DNA of 64,000 bases from the NCBI RefSeq assembly GCF_019037185.1, contig NZ_JAHHXM010000001.1, positions 1 to 64,000 of the forward strand. Direction: 5' to 3'. Source of the stretch: Oceanobacillus caeni (GTDB lineage Bacteria; Bacillota; Bacilli; Bacillales; Amphibacillaceae). This document shows, one piece after another, positions 8,682-17,497 of the stretch. Position 1 is the stretch's first letter. Every line of letters begins with the position of its first letter. The translations under genes were made by a program, and so were the position numbers. The notes beneath the pieces are model-generated. The model was not told the DNA's origin. It ran no database searches and saw only the letters and a list, made by a program, of their open reading frames with translations.

Positions 8682-9415
8682 TACAATACAAACTTTTCGA
8701 TTGCTTTAGCAACTCCATCATGATCATTCGTATCGGTAATATGATTTGCTACCTTTTTAATTGCTTCTTGAGCATTCCCCATTGCTACACCAATTTTAGC
8801 TTCTTGAATCATTTTAATGTCATTTAAACTGTCCCCACATGCCATTACTTCGTCCATCGTAATTCCAATTCTTTCACATAAAAAACGAAGAGCATTTGCT
8901 TTACTTACCCCTTTTGGATTTACTTCTATATTAGTTGGTAGTGAGTTCGTGAGTTCTAAGTTATTGTAATAGGATAATTCCTTCACCATTTTATCTAGCT
9001 TCTCTTTATCGTCCGATTGACAGCCAAATTTTAACCATTCATGATCATGTAAATTATCAGGAGCTTCCCCATAGAACACGTCATCAGTAGATATAAGCCA
9101 CATGTGGACCCCGATTTCCTTCCCAATGTTCCACATTCTATCTACCATCTCTGTTTCCAATGTATGTTGATCGAGTAACTCTTTATCTACCGTATAAATT
9201 TGTCCACCATTTGCAGTTATAAGATAAGACTGTAATTTTAATTCTTCCGCATATCGATAGGCTGTTTTTAATGCACGTCCTGTACTTAAAACAACATGTA
9301 CATCTTTTGCTAATGCTTCAGAAATTGCCTTTTTCGTTCTATCGGAAACCTCTTGATTGGATGTCAATAATGTCCCGTCCATATCTAATGCAATTAATTT
9401 TATATTACTATCCAT
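8681..9415 (-). CDS. Cof-type HAD-superfamily phosphatase
   Basis: Probable cytoplasmic sugar-phosphate or flavin-pathway phosphatase of the HAD IIB (Cof) group. Visible motifs are I (LDMDGTLLT, nucleophile Asp11), II (LSTGRA), III (KGVSKANAL) and IV (ACGDSLNDIKM). The large IIB cap lies between II and III. Length (244 aa) is slightly short. GGGAGG precedes ATG 9415 by nine bases. The 3' end abuts a family B repeat remnant. Substrate cannot be assigned. Confidence 0.85.
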   Translation of the reverse strand: MDSNIKLIALDMDGTLLTSNQEVSDRTKKAISEALAKDVHVVLSTGRALKTAYRYAEELKLQSYLITANGGQIYTVDKELLDQHTLETEMVDRMWNIGKEIGVHMWLISTDDVFYGEAPDNLHDHEWLKFGCQSDDKEKLDKMVKELSYYNNLELTNSLPTNIEVNPKGVSKANALRFLCERIGITMDEVMACGDSLNDIKMIQEAKIGVAMGNAQEAIKKVANHITDTNDHDGVAKAIEKFVL

Positions 9416-9725
9416 AACAACATTCCTCCCGATGCTCTTGCGAATTTGTTTCTGTTTTCCATTTTATCAAAGGTTGTGCTAAAAAGATAAGAAAACCATT
9501 TATCACCAAAAACATTAACGATGGTTGGGTAGTTCATCTTCTATGAGTTGTTTACTACTTTTATCCATGTTAGATATGATACATACGACGATCCTTTATA
9601 TCCTTTATAATCGTGTTGGCCTAACATAAGCATTTCCTGGGAAATATGAATCTTTTTACTGTTGAATTTTGTCTATTAATATCGATTAATATTTTTAATG
9701 TCATATTGTTGATGAAATACCATTA
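9416..9725. other. Intergenic stretch without recognised content
   Basis: AT-rich sequence upstream of the HAD gene. I see no supported gene or structured element here. Confidence 0.4.
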
Positions 9726-9879
9726 AACAAAAGCGCAAGCGCCCGTTTAGCGACGTACGGACTGGACTGAGCCGCAGGAGATAAAGGAAACACGACGAAC
9801 GGAGTGAGTCGATGTTGACTTATCGTACGGAGGTGAAGGAAGTCTCGCTAGTCGCTGGGCGCTGGAGCTGGACGCGGCC
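9726..9879 (-). repeat. Family B repeat, copy 1 (intact)
   Basis: About 154 bp of GC-rich sequence from AAAGCGCAAGCGCCC to GCTGGAGCTGGACG. It includes GACTGAGCCGCAGGAGATAA and CGGAGTGAGTCGATGTTGAC. Nearly the same sequence, inverted, occurs at 59703-59915. It contains several complementary GC-rich blocks and no open frame. Repeat D-like sequence follows to about 9990. Confidence 0.8.
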
Positions 9880-10072
9880 TTCCCTATGAAAAGATTTAAT
9901 AAGCTAAATTTTTATACTTTCTTCTCTGCTAAAAAACTAGGTAATGCCCCAAAAGCTTTCGCGAATGCCTTAGATGCACGTATTTTGGTAGAACTTCTAT
10001 ACTTTCCCAATAACAAAAAGAGTAATTTGATATAGGTTCCTAACCTTTATCAAACTACCTTTTATTCATGCT

Positions 10073-10531
10073 TTAATCGATTACTTCTTGAAGCTCATTT
10101 GTTTCCTCAAGGTTGATTATCGTTTCTAAATCTAGAATAATTAACAGACCGTCTTCTAAATTTGCTACACCACTGACAAATGTATCTTTTACACCACCTA
10201 CATAGGAAGGTGCGGGTTTAATTAATTCTTGGTTAATATCTTTTACTTCTGTTGCCGCATCAACGATTAGGCCGATTTGCATGTCTTTTATTTGTACGAC
10301 TAAGATTCTACTACTGTCTGTATAATCCTTTTGCTCCATTAGTAGTCTTTCCCGCAGGTCAACTACTGGGGTAGTCTCTCCCCTTATATGCGTAACACCT
10401 TTAATAAACTCGGATGTCCTTGGTACTTCGGTTATTTCTTGAATCCGCTCAATGGAAATAATTTGTTGAACATCCACTCCGAATGATTGATTTTGAAGTT
10501 TAAATATAATATATTTTGTCATCTCATCCAT
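10073..10531 (-). CDS. cheW: Chemotaxis coupling protein CheW
   Basis: Adaptor linking chemoreceptors to the CheA kinase in membrane-proximal arrays. The 152-residue protein is one CheW domain: FGVDVQQIISIERI, the conserved IRGETTPVVDLRERL and the final LEDGLLIILDLE. GAGGTGA precedes ATG 10531. It lies 19 bp downstream of cheA, so the two are probably co-transcribed. Other che and flagellar genes are absent nearby. Confidence 0.93.
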   Translation of the reverse strand: MDEMTKYIIFKLQNQSFGVDVQQIISIERIQEITEVPRTSEFIKGVTHIRGETTPVVDLRERLLMEQKDYTDSSRILVVQIKDMQIGLIVDAATEVKDINQELIKPAPSYVGGVKDTFVSGVANLEDGLLIILDLETIINLEETNELQEVID

Positions 10532-10550
10532 TTAATCACCTCATTTTTCA

Positions 10551-12554
10551 TCATTTAATCAAAGCATTTGGATCAATAATTAATGCTACTTCGCCATCAC
10601 CTAAAATGGTTGCGCCTGAAATGGCAAATACATCTTTTAAGTAGGAGCCGAGTGATTTTAATACGACTTCTTTTTGACCTATAAAAGAATCGACAATTAG
10701 CCCAGTTAATTTCTCACCTTTCTTCACGACAACTACAGCATGGTATTTTTCATTCTTTTCCTCTCGTATTGGAACCTCGAAAACTTCAGATAAAGAAACA
10801 AGTGGAACCACTTGTCCTCGAAAGTCCATCACTTTTCTGCCGTGTGCACTTAAAATTTGTTCATCTTGTAATAAGACTGTTTCAATAATAGAAGATAGAG
10901 GGATTGCATATGTTTCATGTTTCACCTTTACAAGTAAAGTAGCAATAATAGAAAGGGTTAACGGTAATTGAATAGAGAAAATACTTCCTTTCCCTTTTTC
11001 CGTTTTAATACTTATTTCCCCACCTAATGCTTCCATCTTGCTTTTTACAACATCTAAACCGACACCACGACCAGAAATATCCGATATTTGGTCGGCCGTA
11101 CTAAATCCTGATGAAAGGATAAAGTTTGCAATTTCATCATCGGATAATAATTCAGCCTCTTCTGCTAATATTAATCCTTTTTCAATTGCTTTCATTTGTA
11201 CTTTTTCACGATTAATTCCCGCGCCATCGTCTTCTATTTCGATAAAGACATGGTTCCCACTATGATACGCTCTTAATATTAAATGGCCTTCTTCTGATTT
11301 TCCCGCTTGCGCTCTTACTTCCGGTAGTTCAATTCCATGATCTATCGAATTACGGATTAAATGAACTAACGGATCACCAATTTCATCAATAACAGTTCGG
11401 TCTAATTCCGTTTCTGATCCGATTATTTCCAAATTTATTTTCTTATTCAGTTCTTTAGCAAGCCCACGAATCATTCTTGGGAATCGATTAAATACTTGTT
11501 CAATCGGAACCATACGCATGGACAAAATTAAATTTTGCATTTCTGAAGTCACTCGCCCCAGGTGTTCAACTGTATCTGTCAACTCTTGATTATCAAATAC
11601 CTCTGAAATAACTTCTAAACGTCCACGATCAATAATTACTTCTTCAAAAATATTTAATAAATCATCAATTCGTTCAAGATTCACACGGATAGTTTTAGAT
11701 GTATGGTGAGTAACTTCTGACTTTTCATCAGCTACTTTTTTACCTTTTTTTTCTACCTTTTCTTCTGTTTGTTTTTGCTGTTGAGAAGAGTTATTATCCA
11801 CTACAAAACGAACAATCTCAACATTTTTAACCTCAGAAACTTTTGAAACCTGTTCCTGTATATTTTCGGGAGGTTCACTAGATACATAGACGAAGGAAAA
11901 TGAATCGTCAAAGTTTCCTTCTTCTATATCTTCAATGGCAGGGTTTGTCTTAATGATGTCACCGTTCTTTTCCATAACATCGAAAACCATATAAGCACGT
12001 GCACCTTTTAAAATGCATTCGTCTTCTAAAGAGACTGTTAGTTGATAAGCATTGATTCCTAGTTCCTTTGCTTGTTGAACAATCTCTAATTGAAACTGAT
12101 CTAATTGTAATTCGGTGGGCGTCCCCGCTTCTAATGTAGCAGCAACCTCTTGGACACCCTCATTTTTTATAGACTTTCCTTTTTCAATCATATCCAAACG
12201 AGCCACTAGATCTGTAACGTCCTTTTTTCCATCATTTCCAGCGGCAATGGAATCCACCATATTTTCCAAATATTCAATGGCAACGAAAATAACATCGATA
12301 ACTTCTGTTGTAACATTTAATTTATAGTTTCTTATTCCGTCTAATACGTTTTCCATCTTATGCGTTAAAGAAGCAATATCTTCAAACCCCATAGTCGCTG
12401 CCATTCCTTTTAATGTATGAGCGGAGCGGAAAATTTCATTTACTAAATCTATGTTGTCTGGCTGCTTTTCTAATTCTAAAATATGATCATTAACTGTTTG
12501 CAAATGTTCACGACTTTCGTCCAAAAACATATCTAAATACTGATCTGTCTCCAT
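10551..12554 (-). CDS. cheA: Chemotaxis histidine kinase CheA
   Basis: Receptor-coupled histidine kinase (667 aa) that phosphorylates CheY/CheB/CheV. Domains in order: P1 HPt with phospho-acceptor His46 in SAHTLKGMAATMGFED; P2 response-regulator docking (about 150-255); a Lys/Glu-rich linker; P3 dimerisation (about 285-350); P4 ATPase with N box (HLIRNSIDHG), G1 (EDDGAG) and G2 (GRGVGLDVV); and P5 CheW-like domain at the end. All catalytic motifs are present. AAGGAAA precedes ATG 12554. It forms a two-gene unit with cheW. Confidence 0.95.
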   Translation of the reverse strand: METDQYLDMFLDESREHLQTVNDHILELEKQPDNIDLVNEIFRSAHTLKGMAATMGFEDIASLTHKMENVLDGIRNYKLNVTTEVIDVIFVAIEYLENMVDSIAAGNDGKKDVTDLVARLDMIEKGKSIKNEGVQEVAATLEAGTPTELQLDQFQLEIVQQAKELGINAYQLTVSLEDECILKGARAYMVFDVMEKNGDIIKTNPAIEDIEEGNFDDSFSFVYVSSEPPENIQEQVSKVSEVKNVEIVRFVVDNNSSQQQKQTEEKVEKKGKKVADEKSEVTHHTSKTIRVNLERIDDLLNIFEEVIIDRGRLEVISEVFDNQELTDTVEHLGRVTSEMQNLILSMRMVPIEQVFNRFPRMIRGLAKELNKKINLEIIGSETELDRTVIDEIGDPLVHLIRNSIDHGIELPEVRAQAGKSEEGHLILRAYHSGNHVFIEIEDDGAGINREKVQMKAIEKGLILAEEAELLSDDEIANFILSSGFSTADQISDISGRGVGLDVVKSKMEALGGEISIKTEKGKGSIFSIQLPLTLSIIATLLVKVKHETYAIPLSSIIETVLLQDEQILSAHGRKVMDFRGQVVPLVSLSEVFEVPIREEKNEKYHAVVVVKKGEKLTGLIVDSFIGQKEVVLKSLGSYLKDVFAISGATILGDGEVALIIDPNALIK

Positions 12555-12833
12555 TCCGTTTCCTTCTTTCTGCTATATGTATATCGTTTTTTCACCTAAC
12601 ATTGTTAACGTTCTTTATTCTAATATCGACATGATTTACGTACAAATCAAGAAGAATATAATTTTCTAGTTCTATCTTACTATATCGGAAAATTTTCTTC
12701 ATATATGAAGCCATTTTCATATTATTTCTTATGTAAGTTAATATTGTCCAAATAAAATGGGCTATTTATTTTTTATTTTGCATATACTCTTTTATGAAAT
12801 CGCTATCAGTCCAAAAAGGAGGAGTGTATAACG

Positions 12834-14156
12834 ATGAAAGCTTTAACATCGTTCTTTGATCGAATGGTTCAGCGTTATTTACCAGATGCCTTTCTTTTTG
12901 CTATCATTTTAACTTTTGTCGTGTTTATTCTAGGTATTATCTTTACGGATAGTGGACCGGTCCAAATGGTAGAACACTGGGGAACAGGTTTTTGGGATTT
13001 GCTTGCTTTTGCAATGCAGATGTCTTTAGTTGTTGTAACTGGTTATATTTTAGCTAGTACACCCATTGTGAAGAAACTATTAACGAAACTTAGTTCTCTA
13101 GCAAAAACACCTCCACAAGCAGTCTTTTTAGTTACGTTTGTTGCCATTATTGCTTGTTTAATCAACTATGGATTTGGACTTGTTGTTGGAGCACTTTTTG
13201 CCATTCACGTTGCGAGACGTGTTCCTGCTGTTGATTACCGCATTCTAATCGCAAGTGCTTACAGCGGGATGTTAGTATGGCATGGCGGTTTTTCTGGATC
13301 CATTCCACTTACAATAGCAACTCCCGGCCACTTTTTAGAAGATAAAATACAATTAATCCCCGTTGCAGAAACCATATTTAGTCCCTTCAATATTTTCGTT
13401 GTGATCACAATGTTAATTACCTTACCTATTTTTAATCGATTTCTTTTAAAAAGTTCTAACATAGGTGCTCAAACAAAGTTTTCTAATTTAAACATACCTG
13501 AGGAAGATGAAAAAGAAGATGACTTCGTTCCCGATACACCAGCCGAAAAATTAGAAAATAGCCAACTCGTATCCCTCGTTATCGGAATGATGGGATTGGT
13601 ATTTATTTTTTATCATTTTGTATGGAATGAGCTTGACCTAAACATTAATATTGTGAATTTTACATTCTTATTTTTAGGAATTCTTTTCCACCGTACTCCG
13701 AAAAGATTCCTTGATACTGTTACAGAAGGTATTAAAAATGCTGGTGGAATCATTATTCAATTTCCGTTTTATGCGGGGATTATGGGAATGATGATTGGTT
13801 CCGGACTCTCTCATATGATTTCTAATTGGTTTGTTAGCTTTTCATCAGACTATACTTTACCATTCTTTACCTTTATTAGTGCCGGTATTGTCAACTTCTT
13901 TATTCCCTCTGGTGGTGGACAATGGGCAGTACAAGGTCCAATTATGATAGATGCAGCAATTCTGCTTAATGCTGATATTGCGAAGACAGCGATGGCTGTG
14001 GCTTGGGGAGATGCGTGGACCAATATGATTCAGCCGTTCTGGGCATTACCTGTACTTGCCATTGCCGGTTTGAAAGTTCGTGATATTATGGGATTTTGTG
14101 TCATGATTCTATTATTTAGCTTTATTCCTATCGCATTGGGATTGTTGATATTTTAG
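12834..14156 (+). CDS. AtoE-family short-chain fatty acid transporter
   Basis: Polytopic membrane protein (440 aa, about 11-12 hydrophobic segments) of the AtoE/TIGR00366 family, which takes up short-chain fatty acids such as acetoacetate or butyrate. Typical stretches are FWDLLAFAMQMSLVVVTGY near the start and FFIPSGGGQWAVQGPIM near residue 360. AGGAGGAG precedes ATG 12834. It is a single gene facing the flavodoxin gene across a shared terminator. No acetoacetate catabolism gene is adjacent. Confidence 0.88.
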   Translation: MKALTSFFDRMVQRYLPDAFLFAIILTFVVFILGIIFTDSGPVQMVEHWGTGFWDLLAFAMQMSLVVVTGYILASTPIVKKLLTKLSSLAKTPPQAVFLVTFVAIIACLINYGFGLVVGALFAIHVARRVPAVDYRILIASAYSGMLVWHGGFSGSIPLTIATPGHFLEDKIQLIPVAETIFSPFNIFVVITMLITLPIFNRFLLKSSNIGAQTKFSNLNIPEEDEKEDDFVPDTPAEKLENSQLVSLVIGMMGLVFIFYHFVWNELDLNINIVNFTFLFLGILFHRTPKRFLDTVTEGIKNAGGIIIQFPFYAGIMGMMIGSGLSHMISNWFVSFSSDYTLPFFTFISAGIVNFFIPSGGGQWAVQGPIMIDAAILLNADIAKTAMAVAWGDAWTNMIQPFWALPVLAIAGLKVRDIMGFCVMILLFSFIPIALGLLIF

Positions 14157-14172
14157 AAAAAGAATAAGAGAT

Positions 14173-14205
14173 TCTCGAGCCAAATTCGGCTCGGGATCCT
14201 TTATA
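14173..14205. terminator. Terminator between atoE-like and flavodoxin genes
   Basis: TCTCGAGCC and GGCTCGGGA arms with a six-base loop between two convergent genes. Confidence 0.65.
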
Positions 14206-14659
14206 CTATTTCACCGACCAATTCACAAAATTCTTCCGCTAAGCGTTGACATTCCATAATTTCTTCCCCCTCAGGATCCATATCTACTTTCACCTTATGA
14301 GCAATCATCGTTGCTCCAACCTCTTCAAATTGTTCATACATGATGTCCACAGCTCCACAAAAATGATCATAAAACTGATCCCCTGAGCCGAACACCCCAC
14401 AAACTTTTCCAGTTAAATCTAGATCGGATACACCATCATAGAAATCCTCAACTTCAAATGGTAATTCACCATCCGTCCATGTATATACCCCCATTAAAAT
14501 GGCGTCATATTCTAAGATATCTTTTGCTTTTATTGGATCTTCATCAAATACTTTTACATCAAATTCTATATTCTTTTCCTTCAAGGAATCGATAATAATT
14601 CTAGCTATCATTTCCGTATTTCCACTTACGCTAGCGTAAAGAACTAAAATATCACTCAT
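14201..14659 (-). CDS. Flavodoxin
   Basis: Small FMN electron carrier (152 aa) that can replace ferredoxin under iron limitation. The FMN phosphate loop is LYASVSGNTEMIA at residues 7-19. Later FMN loops are GVYTWTDGELP and GSGDQFYDHFCGA. The protein is very acidic, as usual for the family. AAGGAGGAG precedes ATG 14659, and a perfect Fur-box-like palindrome lies 29 bases upstream. This parallels Fur control of ykuN/ykuP in B. subtilis. Confidence 0.93.
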   Translation of the reverse strand: MSDILVLYASVSGNTEMIARIIIDSLKEKNIEFDVKVFDEDPIKAKDILEYDAILMGVYTWTDGELPFEVEDFYDGVSDLDLTGKVCGVFGSGDQFYDHFCGAVDIMYEQFEEVGATMIAHKVKVDMDPEGEEIMECQRLAEEFCELVGEIV

Positions 14660-14687
14660 TAGTGTCTCCTCCTTAGATTTAGTTTAA

Positions 14688-14704
14688 TTGATAATGATTA
14701 TCAA
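14688..14704. promoter_or_regulatory. Fur box
   Basis: TTGATAATGATTATCAA is a perfect 8-1-8 palindrome matching the core of the Fur consensus GATAATGATTATC. It lies just upstream of the flavodoxin gene, so iron-dependent repression is expected. Confidence 0.85.
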
Positions 14705-14755
14705 TATCAAGATATAACGTAAATAATTTTTAACAAATTGATGACTCTTTTAATA

Positions 14756-14888
14756 ATAAAGAAGACTTCCAACAATGGGAGATTTCCTTCATCCCCCATT
14801 GATGTTTAGTCGCACTTCTCGGACCTTTACAGGCACTAAGACTCCCACCTACCTTCTTTGTTTCCCTAGAAGCTTGAGGAGGGATAAA
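14756..14888 (+). repeat. Interspersed repeat family A, copy 2
   Basis: Starts ATAAAGAAGACTTCC and ends GAGGGATAAA. The left hairpin is present. The last ~24 bp of the right arm (GGGAGTCTTACTGCCCG part) are deleted. It lies between the flavodoxin promoter and the glucosidase stop. Confidence 0.85.
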
Positions 14889-14912
14889 AAAAAGGAAGCT
14901 CCATAGGCCTCC

Positions 14913-16565
14913 TTAAACTAAGTATACACGCGCTTCATATGGTCTTAATTCCAATGGCTTCAAATCATGATGATAATTACTTAAGAGTAATTTCTTCTTT
15001 TTTGATTTTAAAGAAGCCGGTAAGTTAAACGTTGCATTATTTGCAAAAAGATTAGTCAACACCAAAACTTGTTCTTCTTCCAATTTTCTAGTGTAGGCAA
15101 ATATTTCGTTATGATTTTCTAAAATTAAATCATAGCTACCATAAATAAGCGCTTGATATTTCTTTCTAATCTCAATTAACTTTTTGTAATAATGATAAAT
15201 AGAGTTCTCATCCCTCAATGCCAATTCTACATTAATTTCCTTATAATTCGGATTCACTTTTAACCATGGCCTTCCAGTTGTAAAACCTGCATTCTTCTCC
15301 GCATTCCATTGCATTGGAGTTCTAGAATTATCACGAACAGTTTTCCATATAATTTCCATAATTTCTTGGTCAGACATACCTTCTTTACGTTTATTTCGAT
15401 ATAAGTTCTTTGCTTCCACGTCATTATAATCATCAATAGAAGGGAATTGAACGTTCGTCATCCCTATTTCTTGCCCTTGATATATAAATGGGGTACCCTG
15501 CATAAGAAAATACATCGTGGCAAGACTCTTAGCGGACATCTCACGGTATATCCCGTCATTTCCCCATGTCGATACAGCTCGTGGCTGATCATGATTTTCT
15601 AAGAATAATGCATTCCAACCAATACCATCAAGTCCTTCTTGCCATTTACTTAATATCTTTTTTAATTTATGAATTTCAATGCCGGTATTCGTATCTTTAC
15701 CCCAAAGATCCAAATGTTCAAACTGAAAGATCATATTAAAAATCCCTTTTTTCTCTCCGACCCATTCCTCTGCTTCCTCCGCTTGAACTCCGTTTGCTTC
15801 TCCAACCGTCATAATGTCATATTTATCAAACGTATTTTTCTTCAATTCCTGTAGAAAATCCAAAATCCCATCTTGATTCATATGCGCAGAATAGGAAGGT
15901 ACATATTTTAACCTTTTCGGATTTGGTAGGTCAGGTAATCCTGGTTTTTTCTTAATATGCGTGATGGCATCTACTCGGAATCCATCAATTCCTTTTTCAA
16001 ACCACCAATTGACCATGTTATATAAGTCTTTTCTTACCCTTTCGTTTTCCCAATTAAGATCTGGTTGCTTACTTGAAAATAGATGCAAGAAATATTCATT
16101 CGTCTTTTCATCATATTTCCAAGCGGATCCTCCAAAAATCGACTCCCAATTATTTGGTTCCTTTCCTTTTTTTCCCGGTCTCCAAATATAATAATCACGA
16201 AACGAATTTTCCTTTGATTTTCTAGATTCCACAAACCATGGATGTTCATCGGAGGTATGATTAATAACTAAATCCATAATTAGTTTCATATCGCGTTTAT
16301 GGGTTTCTTTCAATAATTCATCGAAGTCTTCCATTGTACCGAATTCATCCATAATCTCTTGGTAATCACTTATATCATATCCATTATCAGCATTTGGCGA
16401 TTTGTAAATGGGACTTACCCAAATGACGTCGATACCAAGATTTTTCACATAATCTAGTTTAGAAATGATTCCTTGTATATCACCAATTCCATCGCCATTA
16501 GAATCCATGAAGCTTCGTGGGTAGATTTGATAAGCTACTGCCTCTTTCCACCATTTCCTGTTCAT
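14913..16565 (-). CDS. GH13 oligo-1,6-/alpha-glucosidase
   Basis: Cytoplasmic retaining alpha-glucosidase of GH13, hydrolysing isomaltose-, sucrose- or trehalose-phosphate-type alpha-glucosides. AAGGAGGA precedes ATG 16565 (MNRKWWKEAVAYQIYPRSF), giving 550 aa, close to the ~560 of MalL-like enzymes. Family regions: DLVINHTSDEHPWF, nucleophile Asp in DGFRVDAITH, acid/base Glu in TVGEANGV, and FLENHDQPRA. It is the last gene of the sugar locus, separated from the DUF624 gene by a family A repeat. Substrate is not decidable from sequence. Confidence 0.9.
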   Translation of the reverse strand: MNRKWWKEAVAYQIYPRSFMDSNGDGIGDIQGIISKLDYVKNLGIDVIWVSPIYKSPNADNGYDISDYQEIMDEFGTMEDFDELLKETHKRDMKLIMDLVINHTSDEHPWFVESRKSKENSFRDYYIWRPGKKGKEPNNWESIFGGSAWKYDEKTNEYFLHLFSSKQPDLNWENERVRKDLYNMVNWWFEKGIDGFRVDAITHIKKKPGLPDLPNPKRLKYVPSYSAHMNQDGILDFLQELKKNTFDKYDIMTVGEANGVQAEEAEEWVGEKKGIFNMIFQFEHLDLWGKDTNTGIEIHKLKKILSKWQEGLDGIGWNALFLENHDQPRAVSTWGNDGIYREMSAKSLATMYFLMQGTPFIYQGQEIGMTNVQFPSIDDYNDVEAKNLYRNKRKEGMSDQEIMEIIWKTVRDNSRTPMQWNAEKNAGFTTGRPWLKVNPNYKEINVELALRDENSIYHYYKKLIEIRKKYQALIYGSYDLILENHNEIFAYTRKLEEEQVLVLTNLFANNATFNLPASLKSKKKKLLLSNYHHDLKPLELRPYEARVYLV

Positions 16566-16612
16566 AACAATCCTCCTTATTAACAAGTCATTCTTGTTTT
16601 AGATTCGAACTA

Positions 16613-16769
16613 GATAAAGAAGACATCCACTAGTAGGGTTTACCTTCATCCCCCACTGATGGTTAGTCGCACTTATCGGACCTTTACGGGCAGTTTGATC
16701 TCCACCTACCTTCTTTGTTTCCCTAGAAGCTTGGAATGGGAGTCTTACTGCCCGTTTAGGTGGGATAAA
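16613..16769 (+). repeat. Interspersed repeat family A, copy 3 (full length)
   Basis: Runs from GATAAAGAAGAC to TTTAGGTGGGATAAA. The right hairpin is complete: ACGGGCAGT pairs with ACTGCCCGT, enclosing TCCACCTAC and an imperfect partner. It overlaps the 3' end of the DUF624 gene on the minus strand and supplies its last codons and stop. Confidence 0.88.
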
Positions 16770-17434
16770 TTTACATACTGTCGATAAAAAGCTGAGAATG
16801 ATAAAAAGGTTATCAAAGCACCTGTAAAGAAAGGAATTAAAAATGTTAGTTTATAGATACTTATTACTAAGAGAAGAGAATTACTCAACAATATGATAAT
16901 GGTCAAAATTGGACTACCAATCGTAATAATCAATGACTTTTTTAAAAGTCCAGCTAAACTTAAGTGGAAATGGGCATTCAAGGAAAATATATTAATTGTA
17001 TAGACGTATAGAAGTAATCCTAAAAACCCAACCATAAACATTAATACAACACTTTCCTTACTAAAATAATAAAAATCGAAACCCCAGATACCCCATACAA
17101 CTGTTAAGATTATTCCTGTCTTCATACTCTTTTTATAATTTTCTTTATAATACTTAATATATGATTGAATGAGTCCTTTATCATCGTCCTTTATCAACCA
17201 GTCACGAACTGTTGAAAACATACTTTGAGTTGCTGGAAAAAGTAAAAAGGGTATCAAGATAATAAGAATTGGGAGTAGGATAATGATATCTTCTTTGCTA
17301 TTTGCATAAAGTATACTCACAACAATATAAATAATTGGTAATTGAAAGAGAAGCCACAGTAAATTTATAATGGAAAAACGCATCACCCACATACTTATAG
17401 CGTAAACTCCTCTCATAACCCCTGAATATTTCAA
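16745..17434 (-). CDS. DUF624 (YesL-like) membrane protein
   Basis: Protein with about six hydrophobic segments (229 aa) of the DUF624/YesL family, often found in carbohydrate-uptake loci; function unknown. An upstream TTG overlaps the ribosome site. AAAGGAGGAG leads to TTG 17434 (MKYSGVMRGVYAI), seven bases after GGAGG, so I use that. The last six or seven residues (SHLNGQ) and the stop are encoded by the end of family A copy 3, so the native C-terminus has been replaced. It follows the isomerase gene. Confidence 0.8.
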   Translation of the reverse strand: MKYSGVMRGVYAISMWVMRFSIINLLWLLFQLPIIYIVVSILYANSKEDIIILLPILIILIPFLLFPATQSMFSTVRDWLIKDDDKGLIQSYIKYYKENYKKSMKTGIILTVVWGIWGFDFYYFSKESVVLMFMVGFLGLLLYVYTINIFSLNAHFHLSLAGLLKKSLIITIGSPILTIIILLSNSLLLVISIYKLTFLIPFFTGALITFLSFSAFYRQYVNLSHLNGQ

Positions 17435-17497
17435 ATGTAACTCCTCCTTTCCTCCCAATTATTTTTAATAAATACGTATAGATACCTAATTAATGTT

